This document shows positions 16,388 to 25,096 of a stretch of DNA of 64,000 nucleotides, in pieces. The DNA is taken from the NCBI RefSeq assembly GCF_000158955.1, contig NZ_GG657757.1, positions 600,467-664,466 of the forward strand. The letters run 5' to 3'. Each line of letters opens with the position of its first letter. The first letter of the stretch is position 1. The position numbers and the translations under genes were made by a program. Source of the DNA: Streptomyces viridochromogenes DSM 40736 (GTDB lineage: Bacteria; Actinomycetota; Actinomycetes; Streptomycetales; Streptomycetaceae). Below the pieces are notes generated by a model. That model was given only the letters and a program-made list of their open reading frames with translations. It had not been told where the DNA came from and did not search any database.

Positions 16388-18709
16388 TTACGGCAGTCCC
16401 CAGGCAGGGCCGGGTTCGCTGACGGTGACGGGCGCGATGACGAGGTCGGGGCGAGAGCCGGAATGGACGAGCACTTCACGCCCCTTGGGCAGATCGATGG
16501 CGAGCGTGCCGTCGCCCAGGTCCCGGGTGCGGGCCGGTGTGCCGTCGTCGAGCAGTACGGTGAGCCGCCCGCCGAGACCGTGCCTCAGCTTCAGGGGCTC
16601 GCCCGCCAGGCTCCTGACGCGAATGAACCGGGTGGTCCCACCCTTGCGGACGGCACTGACCAGGAAGGCGCCCTGGGTGCGGAAGTCGTGCAGGGTGACG
16701 TCCGCCCACGCGGTGGGGACGGCCGGGAAGACGCGGATCACGCCGCCCCAGCTCTGGCAGAACATGTCGTGCAGGGACTGCGAGGCGGACAGCGGCGTCT
16801 CGATGACCGGACCGGCCTCGGTGTAGTGGGTGTTGGCCTGGCAGGGGTAGCGGGTGGAGGGGTCGAAGAACTTCCGCAGATAGCTGATCGCGGTGTCGCC
16901 GTCACCGGTCATGGCGTACATCGAGGCGGCTCCGGTGTAGCTGTAGCCACGGTGGGCGCCGGTCAGCGCGTGCCAGTGGACGATCGACTTGCTGATCAGG
17001 TCGCGGCTCTCGGGCTGGTCCCAGTTGACCAGGTACAGCGGGTAGACCATCAGCAGGTGCGAGTAGTGGCGGTGGGACTGCGCGTAGGGCGTGTCGGCGC
17101 CGATCATGAAGCCGTTGTCGTCGACCGGGTACGGGGTCAGCTTGGCCAGCACCTCCTGCCAGCGCGGCTTCGACTCGTCCTCGATGCCCAGCAGTTCGGC
17201 GGACTCGATGAGGGTCCGGCAGCCCCAGCGGATCAGCGCCAGGTCGTAGTTGGTGTCCTGCGGTGGCACGACGGGGTACTCGGGCGAGAGCGTGCTGGGC
17301 AGGTGGAGCTTGCCGTCGCTGCCCGGTGTGAGGAAGTGCAGGTAGTAGTTGATCGCCCGGCGCAGCACCGGGAAGACGGTGTCGCGCAGCAGGGCCTTGT
17401 CCATGGAGTGCCGGTAGGACAGCCACACGTTGTGCAGGGCCCAGGTGAGGTCGCCGACCTCGGCGCCGGTGCCGGGGCGGCCCACGCTCCGGTTGGCGAA
17501 CATGTCGGAGCTGCGGCCGACGCCGGAGCTGTCCCCGCGGTAGGCGGCGGGGACGTTGGCGATGAGCTGTTCCTGGTTCTGGCGCAAGGTCGTGGCGAGC
17601 GAGTCCAGTTCCAGGTGGTTGGAGCCGTGGATGAGCCAGTACTCCAGCTGGACGTTGAGGTTCCACCAGACGGCGGGCCAGGGGGTGGGCTCCAGCCAGG
17701 GCCCGGAGGTGGCCATCACGGGGCCGCCGGCGCGGCTGGCGGAGGCGACCTTGTACAGCTGGATCCAGTGGAAGCTCTGCAGCCGTTGGTCGGGGAAGGA
17801 GACGAAGCTCTTCTGGTAGAAGGCGTGCCACCAGCGGGTGTGCCGCTTCCGGAGGGTGCTGTACGACCCGGCGCGCCGCAGGGTGCGCAGTGAGTCGGCC
17901 TCGGCCGCGGTCGTGGAGGGCGCGCTGTGTCCGACGCTGAGCAGCAGTTCCTCGCCGTCGCGCCGGTAGGCGGTGGCGGTCTGGCCGCCGGTGAGCGGCT
18001 GGAGTACCTGTTCGGTGCCGTCGGAGGTGGTCCGGGTGGTCCAGGGCGGGTTGGGGGTGTAGCCCTCGGGCGGGCCTTCCTGGATCTTCCGGGGGCTGAC
18101 GGCTTCTTCGGGGTGGAAGGTCCACACGGCGCGCTCGTCGCCGGAGGCCCGCACCTTGACGGCGAGTACCTCGTCGTGGATGAGGGCGGAGAGGGTGAGG
18201 GTGCCGGCGCTGGTCGTGACGGTGCCGGTGAGTTCGGCGTTCCACAGGCTGAGCCGCCAGTCGACGGCGGTGATGGTGCCGACCGGTTCGAGGGTGAGGT
18301 GCCCGACCGGCAGGCGGCAGGTGCCCCAGCCGCTGCCGAACTCGGGGCGGTGGTCCTGGACCCGTCCGTGCTGGACGGTGAAGCGGATCCGGTTGGCGCC
18401 GGGTTCCTGGTAGATCATGCTGCCGAGCAGCCCGTCACCGAGGAACGGGCCCTCGTACCAGCGGGTCGGCAGTCTGGTCCACAGCAGGTCCTGTCGGCGC
18501 AGGAACGTCTCCCAGGCGTCGTCGGTGGTCATGGTGGAGCGGAGCTTCCAGGGGCGTGCGCGCTCCGCGTCGACGGCGGACGGCGCCTTCCGTGCGAGTT
18601 CCTCGGCGCTTGCCGTCCCGGGCAGGGCCGCCGCTGCCGCGCCGCCCAGCGCGGTGCCGAGCACGGCTCTGCGGGCGACGGTCGAATGGTGCTCCGGCTG
18701 TGAGGTCAT
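16388..18709 (-). CDS. Tat-exported GH95-like glycoside hydrolase
   Basis: A 773-residue protein with a twin-arginine signal (VARRAVLGTALGGAAAAALPG, cleavage near ASA). An N-terminal beta domain carries WYEGPFLGDGLLGSMIYQEP, typical of GH95-like enzymes. The (alpha/alpha)6 barrel has PWPAVWWNLNVQLEYWLIHG, LPSTLSPEYP, NYDLALIRWGCRTLIES and HRHYSHLLMVYPLYLVNWD, then QSWGGVIRVFPAVPTAW. GH95 contains alpha-L-fucosidases and alpha-L-galactosidases. It is the first gene of the operon: the ATG has a GGAGGACAAG site, and a perfect 25-bp operator starts 24 bases upstream. GH97 follows after 26 bases. Substrate specificity is not readable. Confidence 0.85.
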   Translation of the reverse strand: MTSQPEHHSTVARRAVLGTALGGAAAAALPGTASAEELARKAPSAVDAERARPWKLRSTMTTDDAWETFLRRQDLLWTRLPTRWYEGPFLGDGLLGSMIYQEPGANRIRFTVQHGRVQDHRPEFGSGWGTCRLPVGHLTLEPVGTITAVDWRLSLWNAELTGTVTTSAGTLTLSALIHDEVLAVKVRASGDERAVWTFHPEEAVSPRKIQEGPPEGYTPNPPWTTRTTSDGTEQVLQPLTGGQTATAYRRDGEELLLSVGHSAPSTTAAEADSLRTLRRAGSYSTLRKRHTRWWHAFYQKSFVSFPDQRLQSFHWIQLYKVASASRAGGPVMATSGPWLEPTPWPAVWWNLNVQLEYWLIHGSNHLELDSLATTLRQNQEQLIANVPAAYRGDSSGVGRSSDMFANRSVGRPGTGAEVGDLTWALHNVWLSYRHSMDKALLRDTVFPVLRRAINYYLHFLTPGSDGKLHLPSTLSPEYPVVPPQDTNYDLALIRWGCRTLIESAELLGIEDESKPRWQEVLAKLTPYPVDDNGFMIGADTPYAQSHRHYSHLLMVYPLYLVNWDQPESRDLISKSIVHWHALTGAHRGYSYTGAASMYAMTGDGDTAISYLRKFFDPSTRYPCQANTHYTEAGPVIETPLSASQSLHDMFCQSWGGVIRVFPAVPTAWADVTLHDFRTQGAFLVSAVRKGGTTRFIRVRSLAGEPLKLRHGLGGRLTVLLDDGTPARTRDLGDGTLAIDLPKGREVLVHSGSRPDLVIAPVTVSEPGPAWGLP

Positions 18710-18732
18710 CTTGTCCTCCAGAGCTGACAGAT

Positions 18733-18757
18733 CCCCGATACATCGGGTGTATCGGGG
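18733..18757. promoter_or_regulatory. Perfect palindromic operator for the GH95-GH97-GH88 operon
   Basis: CCCCGATACA at 18733-18742 and TGTATCGGGG at 18748-18757 are perfect 10-bp arms around a 5-bp centre (TCGGG). The site lies 24-48 bases upstream of the GH95 start codon, where a bound repressor would block transcription. The shape fits a LacI- or GntR-family sugar regulator. Confidence 0.65.
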
Positions 18758-18818
18758 AACGTAGCAGGGTCTGTCGGGCTGTCAATGCCTCAGTGGGCGA
18801 CCGGAGTTACTCAACCAT

Positions 18819-18829
18819 CCGATGTATCG
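18819..18829. promoter_or_regulatory. Second partial copy of the operator motif
   Basis: CCGATGTATCG is the exact reverse complement of 18736-18746 in the main operator, about 80 bp further upstream of the GH95 operon. It could be an auxiliary repressor site allowing looping, or serve the gene on the other side. Confidence 0.4.
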
Positions 18830-19270
18830 CCGGGGTGGCGGCTCTGTGGGCTCCGTCCCCGGCCGCATCGCACGAATAAGCCCTGCGTCCGTCGGCACGC
18901 GTCAGCCGGCCGTCGCTCCCCTGCCCCACGAGCCGTCCGCGGCGCGGGCCGCCTTTCAGGACTGTGCCTCCGTCGGCCTCGGCATGCTCCCGCTCGGTCT
19001 GGCCTTCGGGGCACTCGTCGTCCGGTCGGGGCTCGACTGGTGGTGGGCCGGGCTGTCTGCGGCGCTGATCTACGGGGGCTCGTTCGAGTTCCTGCTCATC
19101 GGCATGGTCACCGCGGTGGCACCGCCGGCGTCCATCGCCGTGGCCGCCTTCCTGGTGCAGGCCCGCCACGTCTTCTACGCGCTCTCCTTCCCCCTGCACC
19201 GGGTGCGCGGCCGGCTCGCCAAGACGTACAGCACCTTCGCGCTCACCGACGAGGCCTACGCGCTGACCAT
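18822..19270 (+). pseudogene. Truncated AzlC-family amino-acid permease
   Basis: About 145 residues match the N-terminal part of AzlC-type permeases: GLGMLPLGLAFGALVV, LSAALIYGGSFEFLLIGM, AAFLVQARHVFYALSFPLHRVR and TYSTFALTDEAYALT. AzlC proteins are about 230-250 residues with more helices after this point. Here the homology stops at about 19265 and the frame continues only into low-complexity Ser/Pro/Arg sequence that overlaps the antisense of the next gene. The start is unclear (ATG 18822 or GTG 18846). No azlD partner follows. The gene looks like the stump left by a deletion. Confidence 0.7.
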
Positions 19271-19376
19271 GCGAGCGGCGCCTGGGACCCGGACGAGCAG
19301 CGCTTCAGCCCGCTCGCCGGCCCCGTCGGACACGCCCAGATCCTCACCGTCCGGTCGGTCACCGACCCGGTCTCCG

Positions 19377-21158
19377 TCACCGGGACAGATGCATCGCCAC
19401 GCGGCGGACCAGCCGTCTCGTCTCCGCCTTGTCGTTGCCCGCGCTGACGCCGAAGACGTATCGGCCGGAGACCACGGTCGCGTGGGCGACACGGTCCTGT
19501 TTCAAGTTGACCCTGTAGGTGTACAGATAGACACCGTGCCGCGGCTGCGTGATCTCGGCCGTCGTGCACCCGCCTCCCAGCCAGGGATTGCACCCCCAGG
19601 GAATGACGCTCGCCGTGTAGGTCCGCGCGGCCTCCGGGTCGGGCGCCACCCATCGGACGGTGACGGAGAAGACGTCGTCCACGGATCCGGACTTGCCGGC
19701 GAAGCGGCACACGCTCGGGTGGGGCAGTCGGGCGCCCAGCACGGTACGGCTCGATGCCACGGGCAGTTCGACGTAGTCCCGGCCCAGTTCCGACAGGAGC
19801 CGGGCCCCGACGAGCCGGCAGGCGTCCGGCCAGTCCCTCCGCCCCGCTCCCCCGAGCGCGGCGGGCCTCTCCTCGTCCACGGCGCGGTGGCCGGGCCGCA
19901 GAGCGGTGTAGCGGGTGCCGTCCCTCTCCTCGCTGCGGACGACGATCAGTTGTCCGCTCAGGCCGACGAACGTCCCGGCCACCGGCCAGGGGACGCGGGT
20001 GCTTCGCCTGCCCGCGGCATCCGTCAGGCTGCTCGCACCCGGTCCCTGAAGACGCGCGTCCCCGACGGACCAGCGAAGGTTCCCGCCATACCCGCCGTCG
20101 GCGTCCGCTTCGGCGGCGAGCACGTCACCGGCCGGTTCGTCGTTGCCCACGAGGCCCTGGGAGCGCGTCCACAAGGTCTTCCCGGTGTCCGCCCGTACCG
20201 CGTGCAAGGTGCGTGAACGGAGCGATCCGGGGTCCGACTTGGAGCCGTAGCGGAGTTCCGAGAGGTACACCACCCCGCCGTCCTCCCCCACAGGCCACAG
20301 TTCGGACGTCCGGCCTTCCTTCCGGCGCAGGAGTTCCTCACCCGATTCCGTGAAGACCCGAAGCTCGTCGTCGACGGTCACACCGATCGCGTCGCGGACC
20401 GCGCTGAGCCGGACGGACTCCCGCCAGCGCCCCAGCTTCTTCTTCCAGACGAGCTCTCCGGTCTCGGGGTCCATCACCTGGAGTTCCGCGGGCCGGCCCG
20501 GGCAGCGTTCGAGCAGGACGACGCGGTCCGCCGTTGCGGCGGCGTTGGGCGAAGCGGAGTTGTCGGGCTCGGACTTCTCGCAGGGTGTGAGCGCGGGGAT
20601 CCGTTTGGTCCAGCGGACCGCTCCGGTCCGCGGCGCGAGGCCCACGAGGCGGCCGTCGCCGGCCCAGAAGACAGCTCCGGAATCCAGCCGGAGCGGAGCT
20701 GTCGCCAGCCAGGCGTCGCCCTTTCCCTGCCGTGCGGCCGGGCTCGGGGTCCTGTGCCACAGTCTCCGTCCGGTCGCCAGGTCGTAGGCCGACACCGAGT
20801 TCCGCATGTCGTGCCCTTGTTCCACGGCGAGCAGCACACCGTCGGAGAAACCCCCTGGTGTGAACGTCCGGGCGGAGCTGTGCAGGGTGGAGAGGAGACG
20901 GCCGTTGCGGGTGTCCACGACACTCACCGTCTTGCCCTGCGGGATCGCCAGCATCCTGTCGTTCAGCACTGCGGGAAGGTCCGAGACGTCCAGTGCCCTG
21001 ACGGGGGTCTGGAAGGACCAGGCCACTTGCAGCGTGTTGGGGCGTTCAAGCGGTCTTCCGGACGTTCCGCCGTCCCCGGCCGCGAGGGCCAGGAGGCTGA
21101 CACCGAGCAGGACTCCGCAGCCGGCGTGCCGGACTCTGCGAGCACTCGTCGAGACCAT
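19377..21158 (-). CDS. Secreted PQQ-like beta-propeller protein
   Basis: A 593-residue protein with an N-terminal hydrophobic segment (GVLLGVSLLALAAG) acting as signal peptide or anchor. The body shows repeated propeller blades: NGRLLSTLHSS, DLATGRRLWHRT, APRTGAVRWTKRI, DPETGELVWKKKL and RADTGKTLWTRS, the TG-x-x-x-W pattern of PQQ-like or outer-assembly propellers. A C-terminal non-propeller part (about residues 440-593) includes WGCNPWLGGGCTTAEI with a likely disulfide. The residue after LAAG is Asp where a lipoprotein would have Cys, so lipid anchoring is unlikely. The gene follows the 295-residue membrane-anchored gene by 26 bases; the pair probably acts outside the cell. Function unknown. 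Confidence 0.8.
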   Translation of the reverse strand: MVSTSARRVRHAGCGVLLGVSLLALAAGDGGTSGRPLERPNTLQVAWSFQTPVRALDVSDLPAVLNDRMLAIPQGKTVSVVDTRNGRLLSTLHSSARTFTPGGFSDGVLLAVEQGHDMRNSVSAYDLATGRRLWHRTPSPAARQGKGDAWLATAPLRLDSGAVFWAGDGRLVGLAPRTGAVRWTKRIPALTPCEKSEPDNSASPNAAATADRVVLLERCPGRPAELQVMDPETGELVWKKKLGRWRESVRLSAVRDAIGVTVDDELRVFTESGEELLRRKEGRTSELWPVGEDGGVVYLSELRYGSKSDPGSLRSRTLHAVRADTGKTLWTRSQGLVGNDEPAGDVLAAEADADGGYGGNLRWSVGDARLQGPGASSLTDAAGRRSTRVPWPVAGTFVGLSGQLIVVRSEERDGTRYTALRPGHRAVDEERPAALGGAGRRDWPDACRLVGARLLSELGRDYVELPVASSRTVLGARLPHPSVCRFAGKSGSVDDVFSVTVRWVAPDPEAARTYTASVIPWGCNPWLGGGCTTAEITQPRHGVYLYTYRVNLKQDRVAHATVVSGRYVFGVSAGNDKAETRRLVRRVAMHLSR

Positions 21159-21184
21159 TCCGCTCCCCCGTTTCTCGCGATCGG

Positions 21185-22072
21185 TCAGCATCCTTGTGTC
21201 TCGGGATGCCACGGGCAGGGCCGGGGGTCCTCGACCTGGCGGTAGACGCCACCGGGGGATCCCGTGTAGACAGCCCCGTAGCGCGCGGCGTAGCCGGTCA
21301 CCGCGTACCGTCCCCCTCGTGGGGCGGGAACGGGAACCGTGCCGTCTTTTGCGTCCCGCACGTAACGGACGGACAGGCCGAAGGCGCGGGAGCCCCGCTC
21401 GGCATGGAACGTCGCCGACAGGTTGACCTGCTCTCCCGGTTCCAGCGTGATGACCTTCTCCTTGAAGTACCTCTTCGTGGAGTTCTTCCCGGTGCGGAAG
21501 ACGGGCGCCGGAGTGTCCATGTCCGCGAACAGCTGGATCTTCGACTCTCCCCCGGCGTTCGGCTCGCACACCAGCGTTCCGGCGAGCGGAGCGGCCGCGC
21601 GAGGTGACTTCGGCTCGATGTCGATGGATGTGATCGTCAGCGAACTCGCACCCCCCTCGATCGTGAGACCGACAGTCAGTTCGTCTGCCCGCGCGCCCTG
21701 GTTGCGCCGGATGACGGCTTGCGCGTCGCCACCGGCCACGAGTTCCGCCCGGTCCCGGGGCGAGGACACCCGGCGCGGCAGAGCCGTGCAACCCGCCTCG
21801 CTCTCCTGCCGGGCGGTCACGAGGAACGGCGCCGCCGCAGGGCCGCCCGAGGACGCGCCTGCCCCGCCCGGCGCGGGGCTCGGCTCGGACTCGCCGCTCA
21901 GACCGAGCGACTGCAGGACGAGCGCGGTCAGCACCGCGCCGATCACAGGGATGCCCGCGCCGAGCCAGAGCAACCTGGTGTGCCTCTTCCACCACGGCTC
22001 AGGAGTGTCGGGCGGCTTCTGCCGCTGCGTACGAGGCCGGGTACGTGCGCGCAACGTGGTCCGGTTCCTCAA
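21185..22072 (-). CDS. Membrane-anchored extracellular protein, function unknown
   Basis: A 295-residue protein: a basic cytoplasmic N-terminus (about 30 residues, Arg-rich), one transmembrane helix (WLGAGIPVIGAVLTALVLQSLG), a Ser/Gly/Pro/Ala linker, then an extracellular domain of about 200 residues with a few cysteines (EAGCTAL, LVCEPNAG, PRPCPWHPETQGC). No family was recognised. The TTG start is supported by a GGGGGAGAG ribosome site just upstream. It is the first gene of a two-gene unit with the PQQ-like propeller protein. Confidence 0.7.
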   Translation of the reverse strand: MRNRTTLRARTRPRTQRQKPPDTPEPWWKRHTRLLWLGAGIPVIGAVLTALVLQSLGLSGESEPSPAPGGAGASSGGPAAAPFLVTARQESEAGCTALPRRVSSPRDRAELVAGGDAQAVIRRNQGARADELTVGLTIEGGASSLTITSIDIEPKSPRAAAPLAGTLVCEPNAGGESKIQLFADMDTPAPVFRTGKNSTKRYFKEKVITLEPGEQVNLSATFHAERGSRAFGLSVRYVRDAKDGTVPVPAPRGGRYAVTGYAARYGAVYTGSPGGVYRQVEDPRPCPWHPETQGC

Positions 22073-22188
22073 CTCTCCCCCAGTGAGCGACGAGTCCGTC
22101 CTGACCGCGAGTCAGCTGCAGTCGAGAGCAGGATCATAGGAGGAGCCGGCCCGGCTTGGCACCAGGGCCGGTCACGGACCTCGCGTCG

Positions 22189-23034
22189 TCACAGGACGTC
22201 GGCGAGGCGGTCCACCTGGTCCGGGTCGGGGCCGTAGCAGTAGAGCATGACCTCGTCCGCGCCGAGGTCGGCGAAGGCGGTGATCGCGTCGCGGACCTGG
22301 GCCGGCGTGGTGAGCATTCCGGCCACCATGCGATCGGCCATGCCGGTGAAGGTGTAGTACGCGTGCATGTTGGCCCGGGCTTCGGCGACCACGTCCTCGG
22401 GGCCGAGGGCGACGTTGACCTGCGCGACGAGGCGGGGTGCGCCGTCGCGGCCGTACTCCTTCCAGAACCGGCGCGCGGTGTCGAACAGGCCGCCTGCCCA
22501 GGAGGGCGCGGCGGCGGCGAGGAAGCCGTCGCCCCAGCGCGCCACGCGTTCGATCGCTGCGGGCTTGAATCCGCCGAAGAGCACCTGCGGGCCGTCGGGC
22601 CGGGCGGGCGCGGGACCGATCGGGCCGACGCCGTCGCCGTAGGCCTCACCGGACCAGAGGCGGCGCATCACCGCCATCTGCTGGTCGAGGCGCCGGCCCC
22701 GGGTGCCCAGATCGACGCCCGCGACCTGGTGGTCGTCGTCCCGGCCGCCGATGCCCAGGCCGAGGACGAGGCGGCCGCCGGTCATCCGGTCCAGGGTGGC
22801 GGCCTGCTTGGCGAGCAGGGCGGTGTCGCGCAGCGGGGCGAGCAGCACCTCGGTCTGGACGCGGATACGGGAGGTGGCGCCGGCCAGGACGGCGAGCGCG
22901 ACCAGGGGTTCGGGGTTGTCGTAGACGAGCCGGTCGAGCAGGCCGAGCGTGCTGAAGGGCCCGGCGTCGGCGCGCCGGGCCCAGGTGAGCAGGGTGGCGG
23001 GGTCGCTGATGGGCAGGCCGATACCGACGTTCAT
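22189..23034 (-). CDS. LLM-class F420-dependent oxidoreductase
   Basis: A 281-residue luciferase-like TIM-barrel protein. It starts MNVGIGLPISDPATLLTWAR and carries the class features ILVQTEVLL-type strand (RIRVQTEVLLAPLRD), LAKQAATLDRMTGGRLVLGLGIGG around residues 73-96, and PQVLFGGFKPAAIERVARWGDGF. Such enzymes in actinobacteria usually use the deazaflavin F420 to reduce or oxidise small molecules; the substrate is unknown. It is a single gene separated from its neighbours. A 175-bp gap upstream holds a hairpin belonging to the next operon. Confidence 0.85.
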   Translation of the reverse strand: MNVGIGLPISDPATLLTWARRADAGPFSTLGLLDRLVYDNPEPLVALAVLAGATSRIRVQTEVLLAPLRDTALLAKQAATLDRMTGGRLVLGLGIGGRDDDHQVAGVDLGTRGRRLDQQMAVMRRLWSGEAYGDGVGPIGPAPARPDGPQVLFGGFKPAAIERVARWGDGFLAAAAPSWAGGLFDTARRFWKEYGRDGAPRLVAQVNVALGPEDVVAEARANMHAYYTFTGMADRMVAGMLTTPAQVRDAITAFADLGADEVMLYCYGPDPDQVDRLADVL

Positions 23035-23102
23035 GGGAGAGACCTCCGAAGGGAAGGGTCGACAAGGACGGCTGCCGCCCCTTCGGCACCTCAGCGAGGT
23101 GG

Positions 23103-23139
23103 GACGCTCCCGCTCTGCGGCGAACTTCGGGGGAGCGTC
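23103..23139 (-). terminator. Hairpin downstream of the pxp/aldolase operon
   Basis: GACGCTCCC at 23103-23111 pairs perfectly with GGGAGCGTC at 23131-23139. It lies about 70 bases downstream of the aldolase stop, at the end of a seven-gene leftward operon and before the LLM gene. Confidence 0.45.
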
Positions 23140-23209
23140 TCGTCGAAGTCATCTCACCCTAGGGCGGCCCGAGTTCACGGGACAACCCGATTTCGCCGGC
23201 GGCGGCTCG

Positions 23210-23884
23210 CTAGTCCTCGATCACCAGGCCCTTCGCCGCGAGCAGCGGTTCGAGGTTGCAGATGTCGATGACGGTCCGGCCCGCCCGGTACGCGGCGATG
23301 TAGCCGGTCTCGGCGTCGACCCGTTCCTGGGACGCGGTCGCCACCTCCGCGGCGTCCTCCCGGCGGACGACGACCACGCCGTCGGCGTCGGCACGGATCA
23401 CGTCGCCGGGGCGGACGAGCTGTCCGCCGACGGTGATCGGCTCGCACATCGGCCCGACGGTCTCCTTGACGGTGCCCTTGATGCAGACGCTGTGCGAGAA
23501 CACCGGGAAGCCGAGTGCCCGGAGGTCCTCGGTGTCCCGGACTCCCGTGTCGGTGACGAGTCCCGCGAGCCCTTTGGACTGGCAGGCGTTGGCGAGGACG
23601 TCACCGAAGGAACCGGCCTCGGTGTAGGCGCCGCCGGACACCACGACGACGTCGCCAGGGCGGGCGTAGGCGATGGCGGTCTGGAGCATCAGGTTGTCAC
23701 GGGGCGCGCACTGGACCGTGAAGGCGGGGCCGCACAGGGACATGCGGTGGTCGACCGGTTTGATGGACGAGTCCAGCGCCCCGAGCCTGCCCTGCGCCTC
23801 GTGGATGGTCGCCGAGGAGTAGGCGCCGAGACGCTCGACGAGTTCCGGGTCGGGGCGGTCGAACTTGGTGCTGACGCGGATCAT
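23210..23884 (-). CDS. 4-hydroxy-4-methyl-2-oxoglutarate / 4-carboxy-4-hydroxy-2-oxoadipate aldolase (RraA fold)
   Basis: A 224-residue class II pyruvate aldolase. Segments FTVQCAPRDNLMLQTAI, GDVVVVSGG, GVRDTEDLRALGFPVFS (catalytic Arg-Asp pair), IKGTVKETVG and RPGDVIRADADGVVVV follow the Pseudomonas HMG/CHA aldolases closely rather than the RNase E inhibitor RraA. The enzymes cleave 4-hydroxy-4-substituted 2-oxoglutarates to pyruvate and a second keto acid, and can decarboxylate oxaloacetate. The ATG overlaps the aminotransferase stop (ATGA), coupling the two: the aminotransferase would supply the 2-oxo acid that this aldolase cuts. Last gene of the operon. Confidence 0.9.
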   Translation of the reverse strand: MIRVSTKFDRPDPELVERLGAYSSATIHEAQGRLGALDSSIKPVDHRMSLCGPAFTVQCAPRDNLMLQTAIAYARPGDVVVVSGGAYTEAGSFGDVLANACQSKGLAGLVTDTGVRDTEDLRALGFPVFSHSVCIKGTVKETVGPMCEPITVGGQLVRPGDVIRADADGVVVVRREDAAEVATASQERVDAETGYIAAYRAGRTVIDICNLEPLLAAKGLVIED

Positions 23885-25092
23885 GACGGCCTTTCGGACA
23901 GGCTGGCGCAGGCGGCTGTGATGCGTGCGCAGGCTTCGGTGAGGATGTCCGTGGAGGTGGCGAACGAGATACGGAAGTAGCCGGGGGCGCCGTACGCGGC
24001 TCCGTGGATCACCGCCACCTGCCGGCTCTCCAGGAGATGGCGTGCGAAGTCCTCGTCGTTCTCGATCCGGACGCCCGCGGGGGTGAACTTGCCGATGTAC
24101 GGCCGGCAGTCGACCAGGAGGTAGAAGCCGCCGCTGGGCGTGGTGCAGCTCAGCCCCGGTGTGTCGGCGATGAGCTTGACCGTGGTGTCGCGCCGCGCCC
24201 GGTAGAGGTCGACGGTCTCCCGTACGAAGTCCTGCGGCCCCGTCAGCGCCGCGGCGGCCGCCGCCTGACTCACCGAGGACGGGCACGAGGAGCTCTGCGA
24301 CTGGAGCGTGTTGATCGCGGTCACCAGGTCCGCCGGGCCCGCTCCGTAGCCGATGCGCCACCCGGTCATCGCGTACGTCTTGGACACGCCGTTGGTGAGG
24401 AAGACCCGGTCGGACAGGCGGGGTTCGACAGCCGCCAGAGACGGGTTGTCCCCGTCGTCGTACCAGATCTCGTCGTAGATCTCGTCGGTGAGGACGCGGA
24501 CGTGCGGGTGGTCCAGCAACACCTCGGCGAGGGCCTGGAGTTCGCCCGGGGTGTAGGCGGCGCCGGTCGGGTTGCCGGGGGTGTTGAGGACGACCCAGCG
24601 GGTGCGTTCGGTGAGTGAGGAGCGGAGGCGGCCGGGCGTCAGCTTGAAGCCGTCCGCCTCCGGGCAGTCGACGATGACGGGGGTGCCGTCGTTGGCGAGG
24701 ACCATGTCCGGATAGGACACCCAGTACGGGGCCGGGACGACGACCTCGTCCCCCGCGTCCAGGGTGGCCGCCAGGGCGAGGAAGATGACCTGCTTGGCTC
24801 CGCCGCCGACGGTGATCTGGCGGTCGGTGTACTCCAGACCGTGCCGCTGCCGGAGTTTCCCGGCGATCGCGGCGCGCAGCCGTGGTGTGCCGTTCACGGG
24901 GGTGTACTTGGTCTCGCCCGCCTCGATCGCCCGGATCGCGGCGGCCTTGACGTGGTCGGGGGTGTCGAAGTCGGGCTCGCCGACGGTCAGGTCGAGGATG
25001 GTCAGGCCCTGGCCCTTGAGTTCGCGCACGCGCTGCGCCGCCGCGGTGCTGGGCGAGGGCTTGATGCGGCGTACCCGCTCTGCCGTGTCCAT
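23881..25092 (-). CDS. PLP-dependent aminotransferase, aspartate aminotransferase class I
   Basis: A 403-residue fold-type I aminotransferase. LDLTVGEPDFDTP near residue 35, NTPGNPTGAAY near 170 (cofactor Asn), TDEIYDEIWYDD near 205 and SKTYAMTGWRIGYG near 240 (PLP lysine and phosphate-binding Arg) are all intact, with the carboxylate-binding Arg in FRISFATS at the C-terminus. Annotated generally as aspartate aminotransferase, but the overlap with the HMG/CHA aldolase gene suggests a gamma-hydroxy-glutamate-type amino donor or substrate. It follows the SDR gene by only 4 bases. Confidence 0.9.
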   Translation of the reverse strand: MDTAERVRRIKPSPSTAAAQRVRELKGQGLTILDLTVGEPDFDTPDHVKAAAIRAIEAGETKYTPVNGTPRLRAAIAGKLRQRHGLEYTDRQITVGGGAKQVIFLALAATLDAGDEVVVPAPYWVSYPDMVLANDGTPVIVDCPEADGFKLTPGRLRSSLTERTRWVVLNTPGNPTGAAYTPGELQALAEVLLDHPHVRVLTDEIYDEIWYDDGDNPSLAAVEPRLSDRVFLTNGVSKTYAMTGWRIGYGAGPADLVTAINTLQSQSSSCPSSVSQAAAAAALTGPQDFVRETVDLYRARRDTTVKLIADTPGLSCTTPSGGFYLLVDCRPYIGKFTPAGVRIENDEDFARHLLESRQVAVIHGAAYGAPGYFRISFATSTDILTEACARITAACASLSERPS

Positions 25093-25096
25093 GTGC

